Source of the DNA: CADCVT01 sp036389485
GTDB taxonomy: Bacteria > Actinomycetota > Thermoleophilia > Solirubrobacterales > Solirubrobacteraceae
DNA: 64,000 bases
Reading direction: 5' to 3'
Assembly: GCA_036389485.1 (NCBI GenBank)
Contig: DASVPR010000023.1
Location: 124,001 to 188,000, forward strand
In this document: positions 55,925-63,499 of the stretch, piece after piece
Layout of the letters: every line of letters starts with the position of its first letter
How positions within the stretch are numbered: position 1 is the first letter of the stretch
The notes under the pieces: model-generated
What the model was told of the DNA's origin: nothing
Seen by the model: the letters and a program-made list of their open reading frames with translations, nothing else
Database searches by the model: none
Position numbers and translations under genes: made by a program

Positions 55925-57732
55925 ACCGCGCACTCGCCTTCGCCGCGGATGACCTGGAAGGGCACGTTCTTGCTCCAGTCGATGAACATGTTCATCGACT
56001 CGACGCTGAACTCGACCGGAAGCGAGAGCTCCTTCACTTCGTCGGTGAACCGCTGCTCGCCGACGCGCTCGACGTACCGGTTGAACGTCTCGCCGTCGTT
56101 GCGCTCGGCCTCGTACATGCGCAGCCAGCGCTCGACGGCCTCGGGGACGCGCTTGGCGGGCAGGCGCACCTTCAGGCGCGTGCCGAACGCCAGGCCGTCC
56201 TGCCCGTGGCTGCCGCCGACGTGCGCCACGTACGCCGGGATCGTGTGCTCGCCGACCTTGATCGACGCGCCGTAGAACCCGATGCTGCCGATGTGGTGCT
56301 GGCCGCACCCGTTGGGGCAGCCGCTCATCTTGATCTGGATCTGCCTCGTCAGCTCGTCGGTGATCTGCATCTCGGCGAGCCGCTCGCGGATCGCGAGGTT
56401 CAGGCCCATCGAGCTGGTGATGCCGAGCTTGCACGAGTCGGTGCCCGGGCAGCTGACGACGTCCGTGATCTCCTGCGCGCCCGGCTCGCCGAGGTCGAGC
56501 GCCTTGAGCCGCTGCCAGACCTCGTAGACGGCCTCCTCGCGCACCCAGCGCAGGACGATGTTCTGGCCGACGGTGGTCCGGGCGTAGCCGGCCGAGTACT
56601 CGCGCATGAGCGTCGCGAGGCCGCGGAACTGCTCCGGGGTCAGGTCGCCGCGCGTCACCGCTACCTCGACCGCCGCGAAGCCGGCCTGGCGCTGCGCGCG
56701 GACGTTCGAGCGGCGGAAGCGCTCGAACGGCTCGATCTCGTCGGCCTCGGGGCTCGCGTAGGACGCGCGCGGCAGCGGCGCGTTGACCTCCTCGTCGTGG
56801 TCGAACGCGCGGTCGGCGACGCTGAAGTCGCGATCGTGCACCCAGTCGCCCTGCAGCTCCTCCTCCGTCTGCCGGCGCAGCTCGTCGATGCCGTACTTGT
56901 CGACGAAGACCTTGATCCGGGCGCGGGCGCGGTTGACGCGCAGCCACTCCTGGCGGTCGAAGATGCGCATGACCGCCTCGGTCACCCGCAGGTACTCGCC
57001 GTCGTCGGCGCCGACGAAGTCGTAGAGGACCTGTGCCTCGCGGGGCATGATCGAGGTGCCGCCTCCGACGACCATCTCGAAGCCGCGCCGGCCGTCGCGG
57101 ATGCGGGGCGTGAAGGCGACGTCGTGGATGCCCACGATCGCGCGGTCCTCGTCGGTCGCCGTGAACGCGGTCTTGACCTTCCGCGGCATCCCCTGGGTCG
57201 TGGGGTGGCGGACGAAGTAGCGCACGTACGCGCCGGCGTACGGCGTCGGGTCGAACAGCTCGCCCTCGCAGATCCCGGCCCACGGGTCGCCGGTGACGTT
57301 GCGCATCGTGTTGCCGCAGCCCTCGCGGCTCGACAGGTTCGCCTCGCCGATCATCCGGATGTACTCGGCCGCGTCGGCCAGCGGCACGTGGTGGACCTGG
57401 ATGTTCTGGCGGGTGGTGATGTGCCCCTTCTTCAGAGGGACGTACTTCTCGATGGCGTCCGCGAAGGCCTCCATCTGCTCCGGCGTGACGCCGCCAAAGG
57501 GCAGCTTGACCCGGACCATCTGGACGTCCGGCTGGCGCTGGCCGTAGACGCCCTGCTTCAGGCGGAACTTGATGAACTCGGTCTCGTCCGACTCGCCCGC
57601 GAGGAACTTCGTGGCCTCGGTGTCGAAGTCGTCGAACTCCCGCTCGAGGATCGGGATGATGTGCCCGGGGACGTTCTCGTAGACCTCGGGGTTGGAGAGC
57701 GTGCCCTTGCGGCCGCTGGTGTCGGTCGCCAT
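55921..57732 (-). CDS. Assimilatory sulfite reductase (ferredoxin-type, siroheme)
   Basis: It reduces sulfite to sulfide with siroheme and a [4Fe-4S] cluster. Cluster ligands lie in CPGTDSCKLG and SGCPNGCGQHH. Substrate residues are in GCGNTMRNVTGDP and NIQVHHVPL. At 603 residues it is the two-repeat form, as in Sir and the nitrite/sulfite reductases; the sulfate genes around it favour sulfite. TATAGT is 8 nt before ATG 57732. It is first in the reductive half of the pathway, coupled to cysH. Confidence 0.94.
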   Translation of the reverse strand: MATDTSGRKGTLSNPEVYENVPGHIIPILEREFDDFDTEATKFLAGESDETEFIKFRLKQGVYGQRQPDVQMVRVKLPFGGVTPEQMEAFADAIEKYVPLKKGHITTRQNIQVHHVPLADAAEYIRMIGEANLSSREGCGNTMRNVTGDPWAGICEGELFDPTPYAGAYVRYFVRHPTTQGMPRKVKTAFTATDEDRAIVGIHDVAFTPRIRDGRRGFEMVVGGGTSIMPREAQVLYDFVGADDGEYLRVTEAVMRIFDRQEWLRVNRARARIKVFVDKYGIDELRRQTEEELQGDWVHDRDFSVADRAFDHDEEVNAPLPRASYASPEADEIEPFERFRRSNVRAQRQAGFAAVEVAVTRGDLTPEQFRGLATLMREYSAGYARTTVGQNIVLRWVREEAVYEVWQRLKALDLGEPGAQEITDVVSCPGTDSCKLGITSSMGLNLAIRERLAEMQITDELTRQIQIKMSGCPNGCGQHHIGSIGFYGASIKVGEHTIPAYVAHVGGSHGQDGLAFGTRLKVRLPAKRVPEAVERWLRMYEAERNDGETFNRYVERVGEQRFTDEVKELSLPVEFSVESMNMFIDWSKNVPFQVIRGEGECAV

Positions 57733-57740
57733 GCCGCGGC

Positions 57741-57746
57741 ACTATA
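57741..57746 (-). promoter_or_regulatory. -10 box (TATAGT) of the sulfite reductase-cysH operon
   Basis: TATAGT lies 8 nt before ATG 57732. The upstream TTCACTCTG shows no clear -35. Confidence 0.55.
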
Positions 57747-57768
57747 CAGAGTGAAGTCCGACCCGGAT

Positions 57769-58080
57769 TCAGGTATTTCTCTCGACCGGGAGGCCGGCGC
57801 GCTCCCAGGCGAGGATCCCGCCGTCGAGGTTGTAGGCCTCGTACCCGGATGCGCGCAGCGCGTCGGCCGCCATCGCCGACCTCGCGCCGGAGCGGCAGGC
57901 CAGCACGAGCCGCTCGCCCTGGAGCTCCGACGCGCGCGCGCCCAGGTCGCCGAGCGGGATGTGGACGGCGCCGGGGAAGCGGCCGTCGTCGCGCAGCTCG
58001 TCGGGCTCGCGGACGTCCACCAGCGTGGCGCCCTCGCGGACGAGCTGCTCGGCGGCGTGGGGCTGCAGGTCGCGCTCCAC
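57769..58080 (-). CDS. Rhodanese-like sulfurtransferase
   Basis: This 103-residue single-domain protein has the active-site loop LACRSGARS with the catalytic Cys. VDVREPDELRDDGRFPGAVHIPL and DGGILAWERAGLP complete the rhodanese fold. It probably moves sulfane sulfur, suiting its position beside the sulfate-reduction genes. TATCCT is 7 nt before the GTG start at 58080. Confidence 0.92.
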   Translation of the reverse strand: MERDLQPHAAEQLVREGATLVDVREPDELRDDGRFPGAVHIPLGDLGARASELQGERLVLACRSGARSAMAADALRASGYEAYNLDGGILAWERAGLPVERNT

Positions 58081-58087
58081 GCCGCCG

Positions 58088-58093
58088 AGGATA
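58088..58093 (-). promoter_or_regulatory. -10 box (TATCCT) of the rhodanese gene
   Basis: TATCCT stands 7 nt before the GTG at 58080. Confidence 0.5.
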
Positions 58094-58104
58094 GGGCTTC
58101 GCCT

Positions 58105-58317
58105 CTAGCGCTCCAGCTTGAACGCGATCTTGACGTTGACGTGGTACTCGGTGATCGACCCGTCGTCGCCGACCTTCGCCGAGCTCTGGATCACGTCGAC
58201 ACCCGTGATCCCGCGGATCGTCTTCGACGCCTCCGCCACCGCGTTGCGCACGGCCGCCGAGAACGACTCGGACGACACGCCGACCAGCTCGATGATCTTG
58301 ACCACACCGTCGGCCAT
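58105..58317 (-). CDS. Dodecin, flavin-binding storage protein
   Basis: This 70-residue protein begins MADGVVKIIELVGVSSESF and ends ITEYHVNVKIAFKLER, both typical of dodecin, which forms a dodecameric shell binding flavin or CoA. I use ATG 58317 because a GAGGAG lies 7 nt upstream; the longer frame (to 58350) adds unrelated residues. It probably buffers flavins against photochemistry. The 78-bp gap to the rhodanese gene holds that gene's promoter. Confidence 0.93.
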   Translation of the reverse strand: MADGVVKIIELVGVSSESFSAAVRNAVAEASKTIRGITGVDVIQSSAKVGDDGSITEYHVNVKIAFKLER

Positions 58318-58370
58318 GCAAGCTCCTCTCGTCGGGGACGGGGTCGGCACTACCCCGTGCGGCCCGCCGC

Positions 58371-58568
58371 CTACCAGACCTGCGGCGGCTCGCGCTCGAT
58401 CGAGTCGAGCAGGCCGGTGCGGAACCAGGGGTTCGGCCTGTCCTCGACCGGGGCGGGCGTCGGCGCGGTCTCGCGCATGAACTGCTCCAGCGCGGCGACG
58501 ATCGCGGCCGCCTCGGCGGGCGACGCGCCGGGCGCGACGATCTCGAGCTTGGGCCGCCGGTTCGGCAT
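58371..58568 (-). CDS. Small AccE-like acyl-CoA carboxylase epsilon subunit
   Basis: This 65-residue protein shows the loose pattern of the actinobacterial epsilon subunit: a strand (PKLEIVAPGASPAEAAAIVAALEQF), a Pro-rich linker and a C-terminal Trp segment (NPWFRTGLLDSIER). Such subunits stabilise acyl-CoA carboxylase alpha-beta complexes. The family is short and variable, so this is a moderate call. TAGGCT is 7 nt before ATG 58568. The matching beta chain ends at 63496 and the alpha chain is at 37154. Confidence 0.55.
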   Translation of the reverse strand: MPNRRPKLEIVAPGASPAEAAAIVAALEQFMRETAPTPAPVEDRPNPWFRTGLLDSIEREPPQVW

Positions 58569-58575
58569 CGGCGCG

Positions 58576-58581
58576 AGCCTA
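58576..58581 (-). promoter_or_regulatory. -10 box (TAGGCT) of the AccE-like gene
   Basis: TAGGCT is 7 nt before ATG 58568. It is back-to-back with TACCGT of the divergent gene. Confidence 0.5.
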
Positions 58582-58582
58582 C

Positions 58583-58588
58583 TACCGT
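58583..58588 (+). promoter_or_regulatory. -10 box (TACCGT) of the cyclodeaminase-like gene
   Basis: TACCGT lies 9 nt before the GTG at 58598. Only 29 bp separate the two divergent start codons, so any -35 of one gene would fall inside the other. Confidence 0.45.
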
Positions 58589-58597
58589 GCCCGGGCC

Positions 58598-59542
58598 GTG
58601 CCGTCCCTGCCCGTCCTGAACCGCGACGCCGTGCTGGCCGCCGTTTCGCCGCGCGCGGCGATCGACGCGGTGCGGGAGGCGTTCGTGCGGCACCGGCGGG
58701 GCGAGTGGGTGATGCCGGCGAAGGTCTACCTCGAGTCGCCGCCGCACGGGGACTTCCGGGCGATGCCGGCGCGAGGCGGGGAGCTGGCGATCCTCAAGTG
58801 GATCTCGTCGTTCCCGTCGAACCCGGCGCGCGGGCTGCCGACGGTCATCGGGCTGCTCGTGGTCTCCGACGCTACGACCTCCGAGCCGGTCGCGCTGATG
58901 GACGCGGGCTCGGTGACCGCGCTGCGGACGGGCGCCGTGGCGGCGGTCGCGGCCGACGCGCTGGCCGCCGGGCGCTCCGTCGGGATCGTGGGGAGTGGGC
59001 TGCATGGGGCGTGGGCGGCGCGGTGCCTGGCCGCGGCCGGCTACGGGCCGGGCGTCTGCTTCGACCCCGACGCGGGGCGGGCGGCGGCGCTGGCGGAGGA
59101 GCTGGGCTGGTCGGCGGGGTCGCACGGCGACGCGCTGGCGCAGGACGTGGTCTGCTGCGTGACGCCCGGGCACGAGGCGGTCGTCGAGGTCGGCGACCTG
59201 CACGCTGGGCTGCACCTCAACATGCTCGGCGCGGACGGGCCCGGGAAGGCGGAGGCGACGATCGGCGCGGTCGCGTCGTGCGCGCTGTTCTGCGACGAGT
59301 GGGCCCAGGCGTCGCACGGCGGCGAGCTGACCGGCGCGGTCGAGGCCGGCGTCGTCGCGCGCGAGCAGGTGACGGACCTCGGCGCGGTGCTCACCGGCGA
59401 GGCGCCGGGCCGCGCCGGCCCCGAGGCCGTCACCCTCTTCGACTCCACCGGCCTCGCCATCCAGGACCTCGCCGTCGCGGCGGCCGCGCTCGACGCGTAC
59501 CGCCGCGGCGCCGTCGAGGCGCAGCACGTCGACCTTCCGTAG
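58598..59542 (+). CDS. Ornithine cyclodeaminase / mu-crystallin family protein
   Basis: This NAD(P)-dependent enzyme has 314 residues. The Rossmann motif is GIVGSGLHGAWAARCL, and substrate residues lie in MPAKVYLESPPHGDFRAMPARGG and ALMDAGSVTALRTGAVAAVA, where Arg and Thr contact the amino acid. The catalytic Asp region is LFDSTGLAIQDLAVA. Family members make L-proline from ornithine, reduce ketimines or dehydrogenate alanine; the substrate is not clear. It converges on the phosphodiesterase gene with hairpins between. Confidence 0.87.
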   Translation: MPSLPVLNRDAVLAAVSPRAAIDAVREAFVRHRRGEWVMPAKVYLESPPHGDFRAMPARGGELAILKWISSFPSNPARGLPTVIGLLVVSDATTSEPVALMDAGSVTALRTGAVAAVAADALAAGRSVGIVGSGLHGAWAARCLAAAGYGPGVCFDPDAGRAAALAEELGWSAGSHGDALAQDVVCCVTPGHEAVVEVGDLHAGLHLNMLGADGPGKAEATIGAVASCALFCDEWAQASHGGELTGAVEAGVVAREQVTDLGAVLTGEAPGRAGPEAVTLFDSTGLAIQDLAVAAAALDAYRRGAVEAQHVDLP

Positions 59543-59543
59543 C

Positions 59544-59583
59544 GCGCCGCGCGGCGCCTCCGGCCGCGCCGCTCGCTAGCGGC
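59544..59583. terminator. Hairpins between convergent genes
   Basis: A 14-bp palindrome GCGCCGCGCGGCGC (59544-59557) and a second hairpin GCCGCT/AGCGGC (59568-59573, 59578-59583) lie between the two stops. They could terminate both transcripts, though T-tracts are absent. Confidence 0.4.
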
Positions 59584-59585
59584 GG

Positions 59586-60404
59586 CTACCTGCGGCGCAG
59601 CTCCCGGCGGGCCATCGTCGGGTCGTCGGTGATCACCGCGTCGACCTCGATCCGCTTCGCCTGGCGGACCGACCTGCGCGAGTTGAGCGTGAACGGGATC
59701 GCCTTCTTGCGCGCGCGGTGCACGCCCTTGACGTACGCCTTCGCGACCGGCCACTCCGGCGAGACCCACTTCGCGCTCACGCTCTTCGCCGCGTTCAGTG
59801 CGCCGATCGCGAACGCGCGCAGCGCCAGCGCGGAGAGGCCGACGCCGGGCAGGCGCTCCTTCGCCGTCTTCAGGTCGCCGGCGTAGAAGCTCTGCACGAT
59901 GAGGCGGCGCGCGGGAAAACGAGAGGCGGCGACGACGTCGAGGACGCGCGCCACGCGCTCGGCCTCGCGGTCGTTGATCTCGAGGTTCAGCCGTGCGCCG
60001 GCGTCGCGCGCCCACGCGAGCACCTCCGCCAGGTCCGGCGGCGGCGGGCCGCCCGGCCGCTCCTCGAAGCCGAGCGGGCCGCCCGGGCGCCCGACCGTGT
60101 CCGACGGGCAGTTCGCCACGTTCGCGAGCGTCATGTCGATCGCCGGGCCGGAGCAGCTCGTCGTGCGATCGAGGGTGTCGTCGTGGAGCGCGATGGCGCC
60201 GTCCTGCACGGCGCGCGTGTCGAGCTCGACCACGAAGCCGCCGGCGTGCGCGGCCTGGAACGCGGGCAGCGTGTTCTCCGCGTACGTGGCCACGCCGTCC
60301 ACGAACGGCCCGCCGCGATGCGCGTGGACGATCGGGGTCGCGGCCGCGGCGACCCCCGGGACAGCGAGTGCCCCGAGGGTCGCCACGAGCGCGAGCCGGA
60401 TCAC
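59586..60404 (-). CDS. Exported glycerophosphodiester phosphodiesterase
   Basis: It releases glycerol 3-phosphate from glycerophosphodiesters. A signal peptide (VIRLALVATLGALAVPGVAAA) is followed by the GDPD motifs VHAHRGG, YAENTLPAFQAA (metal Glu) and LHDDTLDRTTSCSG with the catalytic His, then LNLEINDREAER. The C-terminal half ends VDAVITDDPTMARREL, typical of the TIM barrel. It has 272 residues. GTG 60404 overlaps the EEP gene stop (GTGA), so both secreted hydrolases are coupled, perhaps scavenging phosphate. Confidence 0.9.
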   Translation of the reverse strand: MIRLALVATLGALAVPGVAAAATPIVHAHRGGPFVDGVATYAENTLPAFQAAHAGGFVVELDTRAVQDGAIALHDDTLDRTTSCSGPAIDMTLANVANCPSDTVGRPGGPLGFEERPGGPPPPDLAEVLAWARDAGARLNLEINDREAERVARVLDVVAASRFPARRLIVQSFYAGDLKTAKERLPGVGLSALALRAFAIGALNAAKSVSAKWVSPEWPVAKAYVKGVHRARKKAIPFTLNSRRSVRQAKRIEVDAVITDDPTMARRELRRR

Positions 60405-61444
60405 TTCAGCCGCAGGGTCGCCCAGATCCCCGCGTGGTCGGACGGGAAGAGCCCGCCGACCTGGCGCGTCCCGACGATGCCCGAGCGCAGCGCCCGGATC
60501 TTCGGCCGCACGACGATGTGGTCGATCCACGTCTCCAGCGACTCCGCGGTGCTGTGCAGGTCCTCCGCGAAGCAGCACGTCGCGCGGCGCGGCAGCGGGT
60601 TGACGAACCCGGCGGCGATCGCGGAGTCGTACGCGCTGTCCTCGCGCTGCGTCCCGCGGTCGTCCTGGTTGTCCGCCGGCGCGGAGTTGAAGTCGCCGAC
60701 GAGGATCGACTGGCGCCGCTTCGACGCGAGCGGCCCGCCCGGGTTCAGCAGCTGCTGCATCTGCTCGTTCGCCATCGCCGGGCTGTAGGCCTCGAGGTGC
60801 GTGGTGACGAAGCGGAAGCGCTTCTTCGCGAGCGTCCCGTCGACCCCGACCCAGCCACGCAGCGACTGCGCGAGCCCCGCCTGCGTCTGGACGTCGAGGT
60901 GCGTTCTGTAGCCGCCGCGGAACGAGCGCCCGAGCTTCAGCCCCTTGACGCCGCGCCGCACGAGGATCACGTCGCCCTGCACGAGGCGGACGTCCTGCTC
61001 GGTCGTCGGCCCCTCGACGTCGAGCCAGTCGCGGCCCGCGACGACGCGGTAGCGCTGGCCGGCCTTCGCCAGCTCCTCGAGGATCAGCTCGGTCGAGTCG
61101 TAGACCACGTCCGCGGCCGGGGCGGCGTCGCCCTTCGGCCCGGTGCGCCACACCGCCGCCTCCTGGATGGCGACGAGGGCCGGCTTGTTCGCGCGGATCT
61201 CGGCGGCGATCGCCTTCGCGCGGCTCGGGAAGTCGTTGTTGCGGACGGTCTGGAAGACCTGGGAGGCGTTGCGCTCGAACTCCTCGCGGTTCTGCGCGGT
61301 CGCCAGCTTGATGATGTCGGCGCCGAGGTAGACGTTGCGCGTCATGACCTTCAGGTCCTGCGGCTTGGCCGACGCGGAGGCGGGGAGGAGGGCGAGCGCG
61401 GCGATCGCCAGCGCGACGCACCGCCGGAGGGGCGAGTGGGACAT
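60401..61444 (-). CDS. Exported endonuclease/exonuclease/phosphatase (EEP) family protein
   Basis: The signal peptide is MSHSPLRRCVALAIAALALLPASASA. EEP motifs are VMTRNVYLGAD, VAIQEAAVW (metal Glu), VTTHLEAY, VGDFNSAP and FPSDHAGIWATL (Asp-His at the active site). It probably cleaves phosphodiesters in nucleic acid or lipids outside the cell. ATG 61444 gives 347 residues and is supported by TAGGCT 7 nt upstream; the longer frame adds a Cys-rich non-family segment. Confidence 0.88.
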   Translation of the reverse strand: MSHSPLRRCVALAIAALALLPASASAKPQDLKVMTRNVYLGADIIKLATAQNREEFERNASQVFQTVRNNDFPSRAKAIAAEIRANKPALVAIQEAAVWRTGPKGDAAPAADVVYDSTELILEELAKAGQRYRVVAGRDWLDVEGPTTEQDVRLVQGDVILVRRGVKGLKLGRSFRGGYRTHLDVQTQAGLAQSLRGWVGVDGTLAKKRFRFVTTHLEAYSPAMANEQMQQLLNPGGPLASKRRQSILVGDFNSAPADNQDDRGTQREDSAYDSAIAAGFVNPLPRRATCCFAEDLHSTAESLETWIDHIVVRPKIRALRSGIVGTRQVGGLFPSDHAGIWATLRLK

Positions 61445-61451
61445 GGCGACG

Positions 61452-61457
61452 AGCCTA
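61452..61457 (-). promoter_or_regulatory. -10 box (TAGGCT) of the EEP-GDPD operon
   Basis: TAGGCT is 7 nt before ATG 61444 and partly overlaps the stop of the PGPGW gene. Confidence 0.5.
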
Positions 61458-61844
61458 CACAGGCAGCAACGGCACATCGCCTACGATCGCCCACGCCGCG
61501 AACCCGGCGATCGCCAGGATCGCGCCGGCCGCGGTGACGACGCGCGTCAGCGTCGACGTCTCCGCCGCGCGCTGCTTGGCGCGGTCGGCCTGGGCGATCG
61601 AGCGCTCCAGCCAGACCTCCGCCCACTGGAACTCGAGCGCGAGCAGGAACAGGCCGACCGGGATGACGGCGAGCGCCGGGCCCGGGAGGACGAGCATCGC
61701 CAGGCCCGCGAGCAGCACCGTGAAGCCCGCGGCGACGAAGAGCCACCGCACCGGCTTGGGCCGGCGCAGGTGACGCTCCTTGTACTCCCGGAGCTTGCGG
61801 ACGAGCTCCGGGACGTCCTCGCGCTCGTCCTGCTCCGCGCTCAC
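61455..61844 (-). CDS. PGPGW-type transmembrane protein
   Basis: This 129-residue protein has a basic N-terminal helix (VPELVRKLREYKERHLRRPKPVRW), two close hydrophobic spans around LPGPALAVIPVGLFLLALEF, and a third span near the C-terminus. The pattern fits the putative transmembrane family with the PGPGW motif, whose second Gly-Trp is not kept here. Its function is unknown. GTG 61844 overlaps the stop of the exported protein gene as GTGA. Confidence 0.78.
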   Translation of the reverse strand: MSAEQDEREDVPELVRKLREYKERHLRRPKPVRWLFVAAGFTVLLAGLAMLVLPGPALAVIPVGLFLLALEFQWAEVWLERSIAQADRAKQRAAETSTLTRVVTAAGAILAIAGFAAWAIVGDVPLLPV

Positions 61845-63499
61845 CTGCGCGGCCGGACGCTGACGGCGCGCCTCGTGCGCCGCCCGCCGGTCTCCGTCGC
61901 GACGACGGTGAACCGCAGCCGCTTGGCGCGGCGCAGCTTCCGCGTCACCGTGAGCGTCCCGCTGCGCAGGGTCAGCGAGATCGTCCGCGTGCCGCCCGAG
62001 CGCGCGGGCACCTCGATCGCCCGGCGCTTCGACCGCGCCTTCGCGCCGCGCAGCCGCGTCCGCGGATGGAGCTTCATCCCCTTCGGCAGGTTCACGCGCA
62101 CGCGCCGCAGGCGGTTGCCGGTCGCGGCGGTGACGCGCACCCGCAGCGACGGCGTGCCCTTGCGCAGCCCGCGCACGCTCACCGACGCCTTCGGCCGCGG
62201 CTTCGGCGGCGTGATCGACGGGGGCGTGTCGCCGGGGCGGCAGCCCTCGATCGTGGCCGCGACGACCTTCGTCTTCTCGTGCCCCGCGTGGGAGGTGAAC
62301 GTGGCGGTCAGCTGCGGCGGGAGTCCCTCACAGAGGTTGCGCGACGCCGCGAGCAGGCCCCTGTCGCCGCCGTAGAAGCTCAGCTCGAAGCGGCTGAGCG
62401 GGACGTCGGGGATCCCGGAGAACGTCGTCTTCTGCCCGCCGGGCACGAACTCGTTGGTGCCGCGCAGCTGGATGCTGAGCGGGCCGGTGAGCGTGAGGAT
62501 GAGGTCCGGGAGCGGGTTGCTGCCCGCGACGAACGTGACCGCGCCGCTCAGCGGCGCGGTCAGCAGCGGCGTGACCGCCGTGGCGTCGCCGATGCGGGCG
62601 GTGGGCGCGCAGCGGCCGGCGTCGAAGTCCGCCTGCAGGCAGGCGCGGCCGAGCCGGTCGGCACCGACCGCGAAGTCGGCCGGCAGGTTCACCGCGACCG
62701 CCTTCACGTTCGCCTCGCCGGGGACCTGCCCGACGACGGTCGTCAGCGGCGGGTTCGCCCCCGGCGGCACGTTCTCGCCGGGTGCCCCGCCCCTCGCCGT
62801 GAACGACGGGTCGAACGGCAGGTCGAGGCAGTTCGTCGAGTCGAACGACGCGTTCCCTGACGCGCGCTCGTCCGCGTAGGAGCGGGCGTCGACGACGGTC
62901 TGCTTCGGCCCGCAGGCGGTCGGGTTCTGCATGAACGGCTTGCCCGTGCCCGCCTGGCCGAGCAGCGTCGTCTCCAGCGCGGTGATCGTGATCGGGAAGC
63001 CCGAGAAGGAGTTCGGGATGTCGCGGATCTGCGAGTCCAGCCCGCCGTCGCTCGGGCGCGAGAACACCGGCGACTCCAGGCGCAGCGGCCCGCTCGGCGT
63101 GTCCGTGACGATCCCCAGCCGCGCGGGCTCCTCGCCCTTCGGCTCGATGTTGAAGATCTCGCCGCTCAGCGTCTGGGGCAGGCCGAGCAGCGTGGCCTCG
63201 GTGACGCTCGAGCCCACCTTCGTCTCCGGCGGGCAGCCGTCGCCCTCGAACTGCGCGCGCGTGCAGCGCGGGGTCGCGTTCGGGTCGCCGACCAGGCCGG
63301 GCGGGAAGTGGATGTCGACGTCGCGGACCTGGCCGCCCGACAGCTCGATCCGCAGCTTGACGTCGCTGTGGTGCCCGGCCTTGACGTCGGCCGGCGCCGC
63401 GGTCGGGACCTTGACCTCGAAGGCATGGGCCGGGGCGGCCCCCAGCGCGATCAGCCCGGCCGCCGCGACCGCGGCCCTCCTTGCCGCTCGCCCGATCAC
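61841..63499 (-). CDS. Exported protein with repeated beta domains (552 residues)
   Basis: A signal peptide (VIGRAARRAAVAAAGLIALGAAPAHA) begins the protein. The N-terminal half has repeated motifs on FPPGLVGDPNATPRC and LPADFAVGADRLGRACLQADF, each followed by a Cys and an IGxxT/S phrase (KVGSSVTEATLL, RIGDATAVTPLL). It is therefore a duplicated beta domain, the two copies about 200-220 residues apart. A Pro-rich linker and a basic C-terminal beta domain (SVSVRGLRKGTPSLRVRV) close it. Function unknown; extracellular. GTG 63499 overlaps the carboxylase gene stop as GTGA. Confidence 0.72.
   Translation of the reverse strand: MIGRAARRAAVAAAGLIALGAAPAHAFEVKVPTAAPADVKAGHHSDVKLRIELSGGQVRDVDIHFPPGLVGDPNATPRCTRAQFEGDGCPPETKVGSSVTEATLLGLPQTLSGEIFNIEPKGEEPARLGIVTDTPSGPLRLESPVFSRPSDGGLDSQIRDIPNSFSGFPITITALETTLLGQAGTGKPFMQNPTACGPKQTVVDARSYADERASGNASFDSTNCLDLPFDPSFTARGGAPGENVPPGANPPLTTVVGQVPGEANVKAVAVNLPADFAVGADRLGRACLQADFDAGRCAPTARIGDATAVTPLLTAPLSGAVTFVAGSNPLPDLILTLTGPLSIQLRGTNEFVPGGQKTTFSGIPDVPLSRFELSFYGGDRGLLAASRNLCEGLPPQLTATFTSHAGHEKTKVVAATIEGCRPGDTPPSITPPKPRPKASVSVRGLRKGTPSLRVRVTAATGNRLRRVRVNLPKGMKLHPRTRLRGAKARSKRRAIEVPARSGGTRTISLTLRSGTLTVTRKLRRAKRLRFTVVATETGGRRTRRAVSVRPRR

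Noticed and set aside
55319..59527. Open frame of 1402 codons on the minus strand
   Set aside because: Only its last 201 codons are CysH. The rest is out-of-frame sulfite reductase and antisense cyclodeaminase sequence.
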